Below, one piece after another: positions 26,550 to 35,421 of a stretch of 64,000 nt of DNA. Each line of letters begins with the position of its first letter. Position 1 is the stretch's first letter. Under the pieces are notes generated by a model. The model saw only the letters and a program-made list of their open reading frames with translations. It did no database searches and was not told the DNA's origin. Origin of the DNA: CAZABP01 sp964483245 (GTDB lineage Bacteria > Planctomycetota > UBA1135 > UBA2386); NCBI GenBank assembly GCA_964483245.1, contig CAZABP010000021.1, forward strand, positions 1 to 64,000, given 5' to 3'. Made by a program: the position numbers and the translations under genes.

Positions 26550-29246
26550 TCAGCGATGCACGCCTTCGCTCCACTCCCGTGCGGTCTCGCGCCAGGCCGC
26601 GGCTTCGGTGGCCCGTCCCTCGGCGGTCAGGGCATCGACCAGCGCCGCGTGCACCTGCGGCACGAGCTCGTGCCGCGGCGCGGTCTCGCGCCACAGCGCT
26701 TCTGCTTCGCTCAACGCGCGCGCCGCGTCGACGTGCCGGCCGAGCGCGAGCAAGGCCTTGCCATGGTACGTGGCGATCTCGGCGGCACGGGTGCTGCGCT
26801 GCCGCGCAGGGTCTACGCGGGCGGCGAGCTGCATGCAGGACCGCACGACGTCCTCGCAGCGCCCCAGCTCCAACAGAAGCTCCACGCGGGCGACCTCTGC
26901 GCGCTCGAGCTGGATCGGGCGATGGTCCGGCGCATTGCGTAGCGTCTCGATCGTGCTCTCGATCTCGTCGAGGGCGCGCTCCGGTTGGCCCGCCTTGGCG
27001 CGGATCTGCGCCCGCACGAGCTGCGCGTGCGCAAGGCTCGGATGGTGCGGCGGCAGCTCGCTGCAACGCTCCAACGCGTCGGCGATCCGCGCGAGCGCCC
27101 CCGTGTGATCGCCGACCCTGCACTCGGCCGCGGCGAGTCCGGAGATCCGGTCGATCGTCCACGCACTGCGTGCCCCGTGCACGCGCGTGCTGCGCTCGAC
27201 CAGGTCGGCATGGATCGCGCGCGAATCCTCGTCGCGCCCGAGCGCGGTCTGCAGGTTCGCCCAGTTCAACAGCGTGACCAGCAGATCCGGGTCGTCGGGC
27301 GCCAGCGCGCGCCGCGAGCCGTCCAGATCCAGCTTCCACCAGATCTCGGCTTCCTTCGGCCGCCCGGTCTCGAAGTACAGCAGCCCCAGGTTCGCGATCG
27401 ACGCCAGCGTGTGGCGATGGTCGTCGCCGAGCACGCGACGCCGCACGTCGACGACGCTGCGCAGCAGCGGCTCCGCTTCGTCGAACCGAGCCTGCCGCAG
27501 CAGCACGAGCGCCAGGTTGTTCTTCGCCGTCAGCGTGTCGGAGTGCTCGGGGCCGAGCGAAGCCTCGCACCCGGCGACGACCTCCGCGCCGATCTTCGCT
27601 GCGTCGCCCAGTCGTTGCAGGCGTGAGTACAACAGCGCAAGCTGCCGCCGGCATTCGAGCGTCGACTCGTGCGCCGGCCCGCGGTGCTGCACCGAGAGCT
27701 GGATCGCGCGCTGCAGGTGCGGCTCCGCCTTGGCGTAGTCGCCGAGCAGCGTGTACGTGTGCCCGATCGTCTCGCGGATCTCCGCCTCGACGGTGGGCAG
27801 GTCGGGAAAGCGGCCCTCGATCCGCTCCGCCGCGCGGTCGAGCACGGCGCGCATCGGCACGTCGCGGCCCGCCTCCTCCGGCGCAACGGCCGCCAGCAGG
27901 TCGCGGTTGAGGAACTCCAGGATCGAGTCCTTGGTGCGCAGTTCGATCCGCGCTTCGTCGTTGGCGCGCTTGATCTCCTGCGCCGCCATCGACTCGCGGA
28001 CTGCGAACAGCGTCGGCGCGACGAGGAATGCCAGCGAGCCGAGGGCCACGCCGACAGTCCATGCCGGATGCCGGCGCGCGAGCCGGGACAGCCGCCGTGC
28101 CGGACCGAGCCGCCGCGCCGTGATCGGGCGCAGAGTCATCACGTTGTGCAGGTCGCGCGCCAGCTCGGCGGCACTCGGATACCGGCGCGCGGGGTCGAGC
28201 TCCATCGCGGTGGCGCAGACCGTCTCCAGGTCCCAACCGATCTGCGGGTGCACTGCGCGCAGGCGCGGCACGTCCCCGTCCAGGATCCGCCGCCGCGTCT
28301 GCACCTCCGTCTCGCCGTCGTGCAGGAACGGGCTCCGCATCGCCAGCAGCTCGAACAGCGTGACGCCGAGCGCGTACACGTCGGTCCGCTCGTCGATCGC
28401 AGCGCTGTTGCCGCGGAGCTGCTCGGGGGCCATGTACGGCAACGAGCCGACCTGCGACCCGGTGCGCGTCAGCCGCACGCTCTGCTGTGTGCTCGCAAGG
28501 CCGAAGTCGAGCAGCTTCACCGCCAGCTCCGGCGTCACGATCACGTTCGACGGCTTCAGGTCGCGGTGCAGAACGCCATTGCGGTGCGCATGGTCGACTG
28601 CGAGCGCCAGGTCGCAGGCGAACCGGCAGCACAGCTCGCGCCAGCGGAGGCCGCGCCCGCCCTCCGGAGCCGGCGCCGGCAACCCGCAGGCCGCCGCGAT
28701 CGTGTCGCGCACGATGCGTTCGTCGAGCTGCGAAGGGTCCTGGTCGCGCAGCTCACGCAGCAACCGGTCCAGCGACAGTCCGGCAACGCGTTCCATCGCG
28801 TAGTACGGCACACCGGACTCTTCGCCGGCCGAGTAGACGCGCACGATGCCCGGGTGCTCGAGCCGGGCGATCGCCTCGATCTCGCGCCGGAACCGTTCGC
28901 GCGCGCCGGGGAAGTACAGGTGCTCCGGGCGGATCAGCTTCAACGCGACCTGGCGGCCGAGCGACGGCTGATAGGCCGCGTGCACGACGCCCATCCCGCC
29001 GCTGCCCAGGCGCGGTCCGAGCTCGAACTCACCGAGCTGCTTGGGCATCTGCGCCTCGTCCGGCGGCGGCCCAAGCATGCCGCTGGCGCGCAGTAGGTCG
29101 ATGCGGCGGCGCAGCGCGGATTCCTGGGCGGGATGGCCGGCCAGGAACTCGTCGAGCCCCGACTCGCCGTGCTCGGTCAAGGCCGCGATCGCATCGGCCA
29201 GCAGCTCCGCCAGTGACTGCGACGCTGATCCCGGCTCGTTCGGCAT
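26550..29246 (-). CDS. Transmembrane Ser/Thr protein kinase with TPR repeats
   Basis: 898 residues. The Hanks-type kinase domain (about 73-375) has all core motifs: GSGGMG (81-86), catalytic lysine K103 in VALKL, HRDLKPSN at 227, DFG at 247-249 and APEQ at 273. A transmembrane helix (about 394-416) follows, then a long helical region with ten or so TPR-like repeats (GDYAKAEPHLQRAI, FDEAEPLLRSVVDV, GRPKEAEIWWKLDL). The first ~70 residues are a helical N-terminal extension. The kinase is cytosolic and the TPR part periplasmic. Start at ATG 29246, 29 bases from the divergent sigma factor gene, a pairing common in Planctomycetes. Confidence 0.95.
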   Translation of the reverse strand: MPNEPGSASQSLAELLADAIAALTEHGESGLDEFLAGHPAQESALRRRIDLLRASGMLGPPPDEAQMPKQLGEFELGPRLGSGGMGVVHAAYQPSLGRQVALKLIRPEHLYFPGARERFRREIEAIARLEHPGIVRVYSAGEESGVPYYAMERVAGLSLDRLLRELRDQDPSQLDERIVRDTIAAACGLPAPAPEGGRGLRWRELCCRFACDLALAVDHAHRNGVLHRDLKPSNVIVTPELAVKLLDFGLASTQQSVRLTRTGSQVGSLPYMAPEQLRGNSAAIDERTDVYALGVTLFELLAMRSPFLHDGETEVQTRRRILDGDVPRLRAVHPQIGWDLETVCATAMELDPARRYPSAAELARDLHNVMTLRPITARRLGPARRLSRLARRHPAWTVGVALGSLAFLVAPTLFAVRESMAAQEIKRANDEARIELRTKDSILEFLNRDLLAAVAPEEAGRDVPMRAVLDRAAERIEGRFPDLPTVEAEIRETIGHTYTLLGDYAKAEPHLQRAIQLSVQHRGPAHESTLECRRQLALLYSRLQRLGDAAKIGAEVVAGCEASLGPEHSDTLTAKNNLALVLLRQARFDEAEPLLRSVVDVRRRVLGDDHRHTLASIANLGLLYFETGRPKEAEIWWKLDLDGSRRALAPDDPDLLVTLLNWANLQTALGRDEDSRAIHADLVERSTRVHGARSAWTIDRISGLAAAECRVGDHTGALARIADALERCSELPPHHPSLAHAQLVRAQIRAKAGQPERALDEIESTIETLRNAPDHRPIQLERAEVARVELLLELGRCEDVVRSCMQLAARVDPARQRSTRAAEIATYHGKALLALGRHVDAARALSEAEALWRETAPRHELVPQVHAALVDALTAEGRATEAAAWRETAREWSEGVHR

Positions 29247-29275
29247 GGGGCGCCTACTGTAGCCTCTGGCCTCGC

Positions 29276-29875
29276 GTGACGACCGACTCCGAGCACCTCG
29301 TGCAGAGCGCGAGCCGCGGCGACCCGGCCGCGATCGACACGTTGCTGGTGCGACACCTCCCACGGCTGCGGGCGTTCGTGCGCCTGCGCGTCGGACCGGA
29401 GCTGCGCAGCCGCGAGTCGGCTTCCGACATCGTGCAGTCGGCCTGCCGTGAGGTCCTGATGCACCAGGAGCGGTTCCAGTACCGCGGCGAGGACCAGTTC
29501 CGGCGCTGGCTGTTCACCACGGCGCTGCGCAAGCTCGCCGACAAGGTGGAGTACCACCGCGCAGCGAAGCGCGACGTGCGGCGGGATCACGCGCAGTCGG
29601 ACTGGGGGGCGGTCGCGCAGTCGTATGCGGACCTCGCGTCGCCGAGCCGACAGGCGATGTGGCAGGAGCAGGTCGAGCGTCTGGAGCGGGCGTTCGACCA
29701 GCTCGCCGACGACCACCGCGAAGTGTTGACGCTGGCGCGGATCGTCGGGCTGCCGCATGCCGAGATCGCCACGGCGATGGGACGCAGCGAAGGTGCCTGC
29801 CGCGCGCTGCTGCACCGCGCGACGGCGCAGCTCGGGATGATCCTGGCCGAGATGGACGGAGACGCGGCGCAGTGA
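29276..29875 (+). CDS. Sigma-70 family (ECF-like) RNA polymerase sigma factor
   Basis: 199 residues starting at GTG. Region 2 reads LRAFVRLRVGPELRSRESASDIVQSA and WLFTTALRKLADKVEYHRA; region 4 reads QLADDHREVLTLARIVGLPHAEIATAMG and SEGACRALLHRA. It has the length and two-domain form of planctomycete ECF-type factors. No linked anti-sigma gene is visible; the divergent kinase may be the regulator, as suggested for similar pairs, but this is inferred. The next gene's ATG overlaps its stop (TGATG at 29873-29877), so the two are translated together. Confidence 0.92.
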   Translation: MTTDSEHLVQSASRGDPAAIDTLLVRHLPRLRAFVRLRVGPELRSRESASDIVQSACREVLMHQERFQYRGEDQFRRWLFTTALRKLADKVEYHRAAKRDVRRDHAQSDWGAVAQSYADLASPSRQAMWQEQVERLERAFDQLADDHREVLTLARIVGLPHAEIATAMGRSEGACRALLHRATAQLGMILAEMDGDAAQ

Positions 29876-32370
29876 TGCGCCGCCGGCGGCTCGGCGCGGC
29901 GCTGGCGCTGTGCGCTGTCGCGACGGCGCAGCAAGGGGATCAGCCCGGCGAGGTGCAGGCGGAGCTGCCATCCGGGTTGCGGCTGCCGGCACCGAAGCCG
30001 CTGTCGCCGGACGAGGAACGGGCGACGTTCCAGCTCGCCGCCGGCTACGAGATCGAGCTGGTCGCCGCGGAGCCGCTCGTGCAGGCGCCGGTAGCGCTGG
30101 CGTTCGCGGCCGATGGGCGCGTGTTCGTGGTCGAGATGCGTGGCTACATGCGGGACGTCGATGCGCGCGATGAGCACGCGCCGAGTGGCCGCATCGTGAC
30201 GCTGCACGACGACGACCAGGACGGGCGCATGGACCGCAGCGAGCCGTTCCTGGAGCAGCTCGTGCTGCCGCGCGGCGTGCTGCCGCTGCAGGGCGGTGCC
30301 CTGGTCATCGAGCCGCCGGCGCTCTGGTTCTGCCCGGATCGCGACGGTGATGGCCGCGCCGACGAGAAGATCGAGCTCGCCGGTGGGTTCGACGAAGGGC
30401 TCGTGAATCCGGAGCACTGCGGCAACGGGCTGCTGTGGGGGATCGACAACTGGATCCATCTCGCGCGGCATCCGGTCGCGTTCCGCCGCCGCGGCGACAC
30501 GTTCGAGCAGCGGCCGGAGTTCGGCGGCGGGCAGTGGGGGCTCGCGCAGGACGACTTCGGGCGCCTGTACTACAACTACAACTCCGACGCGCTGCGGGCC
30601 GACCTGCTGCCGTCGCACTACTTCCGGCGCGATCCGCGCCAACCGCATGGCCCGGCGCTGAACGTGCGGCTCCTCGACGACCAGCGCGTCTGGCCGATCG
30701 GTCCCACTCCGGGCGTCAACCGCGGGTATCGCAGCGGGCAGCTGCGCGAGGGACGGCTGGCGACGTTCACGGCGGCGTGCGGTGCTGCCGTGCTGCGCGA
30801 TGCATCGGCGGCTTGGGACGGGCAGGTCTTCGTCTGCGAACCAAGCGGGAACCTGTTGCGCCGGCTGCAGCTCGACACCGGAGGTGACCGCCCGCGCGCC
30901 GCGAATGCGGATGGTGGCACCGAGTTCCTGACGTCGGGCGACGAGCGGTTCCGGCCGGTCAATGTCTACGCGGGCCCGGACGGCGCGCTGTGGGTCGTCG
31001 ACATGTACCGCGGCGTGATCCAGCACCGCAACTTCGTGACGAGCTGGTTGCGCCGGCAGATCGTCGACCGCCGGCTCGAGCAACCGATCGACCGCGGACG
31101 GATCTGGCGGATCCGACCGACTGGTGCACCGCGGACACCGCTGCTGGATCTGCGACGCGAGAGCGGAGCGCAGTTGGTCGCACGGTTGCGTGATCCGATC
31201 GGCGCGCGCCGGGATCTCGCGCAGGGGCTGCTGGTCGAGCGCGGAGACGTCAGGGTGGCCGAGTCGCTGTGGCGTCTGGCGATGGATCGGGATGCGGCGC
31301 CGCCGTCGCGCCTGCAGGCGTTGTGGACACTGGAAGGGCTCGGGCAGCTCCACGCGGAGCGGCTGGCACCGTTGCTCGAAGAACATTCACCGGAGCTGCG
31401 CGCCGCGATCTGGAGGCTCGGCGAACCGTGGCTGCGCGAGCTGTGGCCGCAGCCGGTCGGTACCGCGCTCGCCGAGCCGGATCCGTGGGTGCGCTGCCAG
31501 TACGTGCTGTCGGCGGGGACCGTCCTGGGACGCGATGCGCTGCGGCAGATCGCGGCGATGCTGGCCGTGCATCGGGCCGAGCCGAAGCTGCGTAGCGCGG
31601 CGCGTGCCGCCGTCGCGCTGCGTGAGCTCGAGTTCCTCGAGCTGCTGCTCGGACATCCGGACTGGCACCACGACGATCCCGGCACGCTTGCGACGCTGCG
31701 CGAGCTGACCGGCGTGCTGGTGCGTCGCCGCGATCTCGCCGGGATCGAGCGGATCCTCGCCTGGAGCGATCGCGATCCGCGCGGCGAGCAGCTGCTGCAG
31801 GGCATGCTCGATGCGCTGCCGGCCGGCGATGCACGGCGAGGTTCGCTGCGTCTGCCACGCGCGCCTCGCGGGCTCGAGGCGCTGCTGGCTGCCGCGGAGC
31901 CGCGGATCCGCGCGCAGGCCGGCAAGCTGCTCGAGGCATTGCACTGGCCCGGTCGCGCCGGAACCGCGCTGCGCGTGCTCGACGAGGCGGAGGCGGCAGC
32001 GTTCCAGCGCGGCCGCGGGTTGTTCGCCGTGCATTGCGCGATCTGCCATCAGCCGGACGCTGGTGGCCGGCCTGGGCTCGCGCCCCCGCTGGCCGGCTCC
32101 GCGTGGTTGCGCCGTACCCCTTCGGTGTTGGCGCGGATCGTGCTGCACGGACTCCGCGGACCGATCGATGCCGGCGGCGAGAGCTGGGATCTCGAGATGC
32201 CAGGGCAGCCGCAGCTCACCGATGCCGAGATCGCAGCCGTGCTGACGTTCGTCTGCGTCGAGCACGGCAACGCGGCGCCGGTCGCCGAGCAGCACGTGCG
32301 CACGGTCCGCGAGGCGACGCACGGGCGCAGCGAGCCGTGGACCGCGGCTGAGCTCGAGGCGCAGAAGTAG
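29875..32370 (+). CDS. Membrane-bound dehydrogenase-like protein with C-terminal cytochrome c domain
   Basis: 831 residues: signal peptide, then a beta-propeller dehydrogenase-like domain (TIGR02604 type; YEIELVAAEPLVQAPVALAF, VVEMRGYMRD, HCGNGLLWGIDNWIHLA, EFGGGQWGLAQDDFGRLYYNYNSD), a helical HEAT-like middle and a terminal haem-binding domain. The haem site is CAICH at residues 721-725. This architecture is characteristic of Planctomycetes and Verrucomicrobia, where such genes occur in large families and are thought to couple periplasmic oxidation to the respiratory chain. Substrate unknown. It is translationally coupled to the sigma factor. Confidence 0.93.
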   Translation: MRRRRLGAALALCAVATAQQGDQPGEVQAELPSGLRLPAPKPLSPDEERATFQLAAGYEIELVAAEPLVQAPVALAFAADGRVFVVEMRGYMRDVDARDEHAPSGRIVTLHDDDQDGRMDRSEPFLEQLVLPRGVLPLQGGALVIEPPALWFCPDRDGDGRADEKIELAGGFDEGLVNPEHCGNGLLWGIDNWIHLARHPVAFRRRGDTFEQRPEFGGGQWGLAQDDFGRLYYNYNSDALRADLLPSHYFRRDPRQPHGPALNVRLLDDQRVWPIGPTPGVNRGYRSGQLREGRLATFTAACGAAVLRDASAAWDGQVFVCEPSGNLLRRLQLDTGGDRPRAANADGGTEFLTSGDERFRPVNVYAGPDGALWVVDMYRGVIQHRNFVTSWLRRQIVDRRLEQPIDRGRIWRIRPTGAPRTPLLDLRRESGAQLVARLRDPIGARRDLAQGLLVERGDVRVAESLWRLAMDRDAAPPSRLQALWTLEGLGQLHAERLAPLLEEHSPELRAAIWRLGEPWLRELWPQPVGTALAEPDPWVRCQYVLSAGTVLGRDALRQIAAMLAVHRAEPKLRSAARAAVALRELEFLELLLGHPDWHHDDPGTLATLRELTGVLVRRRDLAGIERILAWSDRDPRGEQLLQGMLDALPAGDARRGSLRLPRAPRGLEALLAAAEPRIRAQAGKLLEALHWPGRAGTALRVLDEAEAAAFQRGRGLFAVHCAICHQPDAGGRPGLAPPLAGSAWLRRTPSVLARIVLHGLRGPIDAGGESWDLEMPGQPQLTDAEIAAVLTFVCVEHGNAAPVAEQHVRTVREATHGRSEPWTAAELEAQK

Positions 32371-32436
32371 GAGCCTGCTCCCGGGTCCCCGCGGTGTTCG
32401 ACCGGCTGCGGCGCGACGCGGGGAACGAGCAGGCTC
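32371..32436. terminator. Bidirectional hairpin between convergent genes
   Basis: Outer arms GAGCCTGCTC (32371-32380) and GAGCAGGCTC (32427-32436) pair perfectly, as do inner arms TCCCCGCG (32386-32393) and CGCGGGGA (32417-32424). The hairpin fills the whole 70-base gap between the dehydrogenase/cytochrome gene and the lipoprotein gene, which face each other. There is no T tract, so a factor-assisted terminator or a 3'-end stability hairpin is more likely than a classical intrinsic terminator. Confidence 0.6.
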
Positions 32437-32440
32437 GCAG

Positions 32441-33181
32441 CTACCTCAATCGCGGCTCGGCCGCCTGCCAGATGTCCGCGGGCATCCGCACGTTCACCGC
32501 GACGTCGGTCAGTTCGATACGCGGCGCACCGCCGATCGGAACGCGTGACAGCGACAGCCGCAGCGGTCCCACCTGCTCGTAGCGTTCGAACCGGTGGCTG
32601 CGCGGCGCGGCGCCGGCCCGCTCGAAGAAGTCCCAGCGCAGGATGTCCCCGGTCACCGTGTCGATGTGCAGCACGTACTCGTTCTCGGGGTCCGGCCCGA
32701 CCTTCTCGAACCAGATGTGCAGCCGCCGTACGGCGGGCGGGTCGTCCGGCTGCCGCGGGTCGAGCAGCAGACGGCTGCCGGGGTCGAGCACCTTCAGGTT
32801 CGCGAGCAGCCAGTACGTGTCGTGGTACCACAGCGGCCACGCGGAGATCGGGCGGCCCTCGGCGTCCGGCGGTCCGGCGATCAGATCGCGTCCGGTGCGC
32901 AGGTCGTGGACGAGCACGTGCCATCCGCCCGGCACCGGGGCGAGGTTCTCGATGCGGACCTTCTCCCCTTCGATGTCCCAGAACAGCCGCCGCTGACCGG
33001 CGAACGTGAACACCAGGTTGCGCACCTGCTGCCACGCCGCGCTGCCGCCGGCGCGGTTGCGCACGAACGTCGCGAGATCGACTGCTTCTTCGGAGCCGAC
33101 GGTGATCCGATGCAGATCCAGCTCGATCTCGCCGGTCGTGCACGCGGTCAGGAACGTCAGCAGCAGCAGAGGGGTGCGCAT
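32441..33181 (-). CDS. Hypothetical lipoprotein
   Basis: 246 residues from ATG 33181, which starts directly with a lipoprotein signal (RTPLLLLTFLTAC); the lipobox is LTAC. The mature protein is beta-rich with WQQVRNLVFTFAGQRRLFWDIEGEKVRIENL, YHDTYWLLANLKVLDPGSRLLL and YVLHIDTVTGDILRWDFFERAG segments. This layout resembles DUF6503-type outer-membrane-associated lipoproteins, but I do not claim the family. It diverges from the S46 peptidase gene across 82 bases. A longer start at 33199 would put six residues before the signal and is less likely. Confidence 0.75.
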   Translation of the reverse strand: MRTPLLLLTFLTACTTGEIELDLHRITVGSEEAVDLATFVRNRAGGSAAWQQVRNLVFTFAGQRRLFWDIEGEKVRIENLAPVPGGWHVLVHDLRTGRDLIAGPPDAEGRPISAWPLWYHDTYWLLANLKVLDPGSRLLLDPRQPDDPPAVRRLHIWFEKVGPDPENEYVLHIDTVTGDILRWDFFERAGAAPRSHRFERYEQVGPLRLSLSRVPIGGAPRIELTDVAVNVRMPADIWQAAEPRLR

Positions 33182-33263
33182 GGGCTGGGATCGAACCACG
33201 CGGGCCGGCTCGGATCATGTGCGAAGCAGCGGCCCGCCAGGAATGCGGGCTAGGATCCGCGTC

Positions 33264-35318
33264 ATGGTACGCCTGCTATCCACCGCTCTCGCCGTGTCAT
33301 TGTTCGTTCCGGCCACTGCGCCGCGTGCACAGGATGAGCTCGGACTCGGCCGGATGTGGACGTTCGAGAACCCACCGCTGGCGTGGCTGCAGAAGGAGTA
33401 TGGGTTCGCGCCGACGCAGGCCTGGCTCGACCTCGTGCGGCTCGCGTCGCTGCGGTTCGGCAACGGCTGCTCCGCCTCGTTCGTGTCGCCGCACGGGTTG
33501 ATCCTGACCAACCACCACTGCGCGCGCGGCGCGATCGCCAGTGCGCAGGGGGAGCACGACTGGGTCACGCACGGCTTCGTCGCCGCCCACCGCAGCGCCG
33601 AGGTGAAGCTCGGGGGGCTGACCGTGCAGCAGCTGGTCGCGATGCGAGATGTCACCACCGAGATCGATGCCGGCGTCGGCGCCGGCACCGGCGACAGCGA
33701 GCTCGAGGCGGCGCGGAAGGCGAACCAGGAGCGCGTGCTGGCAGCCGCGAAGTCAGCACAGCCTGAGCTGACGCACCAGGTCGTGGCACTGTTCCACGGC
33801 GCGATCTGGCAGCTCTACAGCTACAAGGTCTACGACGACGTGCGGCTGGTCATGGCGCCGCATCTGCAGGCCGCACACTTCGGCGGCGATTTCGACAACT
33901 TCACGTATCCGCGCTACGCGATCGATTTCGCGCTGTGCCGTGCCTACGAGGACGGCAAACCGGCCGACACCACGCAGCACTGGTTCCGGATGCGCGCCGA
34001 CGGCGCACAGCAAGGGGACCTGACGTTCGTCGTCGGCAATCCCGGACGCACCGAGCGGCAGCTGACGAAGGCGCAGCTCGAGTATCTGCGTGACGCGCGG
34101 CATCCGCGGATCCGCCAGCTGATCGACAACCGGTTGCGGATCATGCGCGAGCTCGCTGCCGCCGATCCGGCCGCGGCGAAGGAGTTGCAGACCCCGATCC
34201 TGTCCCTGGAGAACGCGCAGAAGGCCTACCGCGGCATGCACACGGCGCTGCTGGACGAGAAGTTCCTCGGCATCAAGGAGGCGGCGGAGTCGCGTCTGCG
34301 CGAGCGCGTCGGTGCCAACCAGGACTGGCAGACGGCGTACGGGGATCTGTGGGACCGCATCGCCGACCTCGCCGCGCGCCAGACGCGGCTCGAAGGGCCG
34401 CTGAACTTCCACACCGGTGGAGGTTCGCTGCACCTCGACAAGGCGATCGCGATCGTGCGCGCGGTGGTGGCCGAGGAGCCGGCCGAGCGGGAGCGGAACC
34501 GCGAGCTGCTGCAGCAGGGGATCCCGACCGACATGAAGCCGCAGCAGACCGCGTTCTTCGTGGATCACCTCGAGCGCGCGCAGGAGTGGCTGCCGCCGGT
34601 GGATCCGTACCTGCGCGTGCTGCTGCAGGGGGGCAGCGCCGCGGCTGCCGCCGACCGGATCGCCGGCAGCCGCGTCGCGGATGCGGACTTCACGGCGAAG
34701 CTGCTCGAAGGAGGCGCCGATGCGATCGCGACCAGTGAGGATCCTGCGATTGCGGCGGCGCGCGTCATCGTGCCGTTGAGCGAAGCCAACCAACGCGCGA
34801 ACCGCGATCTGCAGGCGCAGCTCGGCGCGCTGTCGACGCGGCTCGGCCGCGCGCTGTTCGATGTCTATGGACGTGGCCTGACGCCGGACGCGACGTTCAC
34901 GCTGAGGTTCTCCGACGGGCGGGTCGCCGGTTACGAGTACAACGGCACGGTGGCGCCGTGGCGCACGACGTTCTGGAGCATGTTCGGCCGCCACGTGGAG
35001 TTCGGCGGCAAGCATCCGTTCGACCTGCCGCAGCCGTGGCTGGACGTGCGCGATCGGATCGATCTCGACCGCGCGGTCAACTTCGTCACCACCTGCGACA
35101 CGACCGGTGGCAACTCCGGCAGTCCAGTCGTCGACCGCGAAGCGCGGCTGGTCGGGCTGCTGTTCGACGGCAACATCGAATCGCTGCCGAACGACTTCTA
35201 CTTCCGCGAGCAGCGCGAGCGCTCGGTCTGCGTGCACCCGCAGGCGATCCTGGAGTCGCTGCGTGTGGTCTACGGTGCCGGGCACCTGGCGGACGAACTG
35301 GTCGGCGAGCAGCGTTGA
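33264..35318 (+). CDS. S46-family dipeptidyl-peptidase (DPP7/DPP11-like)
   Basis: 684 residues with signal peptide. The chymotrypsin-fold peptidase has H85 in LTNHHCARG and S618 in GGNSGSPV, followed by VGLLFDGNIES, the classic S46 pattern. The signature N-terminus GMWTFENPP (here RMWTFENPPLAWLQKEYG) is also present, and an all-helical cap domain (about 290-500) lies between the two halves. These enzymes release dipeptides from the N-termini of oligopeptides in the periplasm, serving amino-acid nutrition. DPP7-type (hydrophobic) and DPP11-type (acidic) specificity cannot be distinguished by eye. Start chosen at ATG 33264, at the beginning of the signal peptide. Confidence 0.95.
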   Translation: MVRLLSTALAVSLFVPATAPRAQDELGLGRMWTFENPPLAWLQKEYGFAPTQAWLDLVRLASLRFGNGCSASFVSPHGLILTNHHCARGAIASAQGEHDWVTHGFVAAHRSAEVKLGGLTVQQLVAMRDVTTEIDAGVGAGTGDSELEAARKANQERVLAAAKSAQPELTHQVVALFHGAIWQLYSYKVYDDVRLVMAPHLQAAHFGGDFDNFTYPRYAIDFALCRAYEDGKPADTTQHWFRMRADGAQQGDLTFVVGNPGRTERQLTKAQLEYLRDARHPRIRQLIDNRLRIMRELAAADPAAAKELQTPILSLENAQKAYRGMHTALLDEKFLGIKEAAESRLRERVGANQDWQTAYGDLWDRIADLAARQTRLEGPLNFHTGGGSLHLDKAIAIVRAVVAEEPAERERNRELLQQGIPTDMKPQQTAFFVDHLERAQEWLPPVDPYLRVLLQGGSAAAAADRIAGSRVADADFTAKLLEGGADAIATSEDPAIAAARVIVPLSEANQRANRDLQAQLGALSTRLGRALFDVYGRGLTPDATFTLRFSDGRVAGYEYNGTVAPWRTTFWSMFGRHVEFGGKHPFDLPQPWLDVRDRIDLDRAVNFVTTCDTTGGNSGSPVVDREARLVGLLFDGNIESLPNDFYFREQRERSVCVHPQAILESLRVVYGAGHLADELVGEQR

Positions 35319-35421
35319 GTCGCGCTGCTCAGGACGCAGGCCAGGCGGAGCAGGCCGCGTGCGCGCTGCCTGTATCCGACGCGGCGTGCGCCGGGTGCGC
35401 GCTCCTGGTGCACGGCCTCCG

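Noticed and set aside
35319..35421. Terminator hairpin between the S46 peptidase and the DUF805 fusion gene
   Set aside because: No extended complementary arms were found in this convergent gap.
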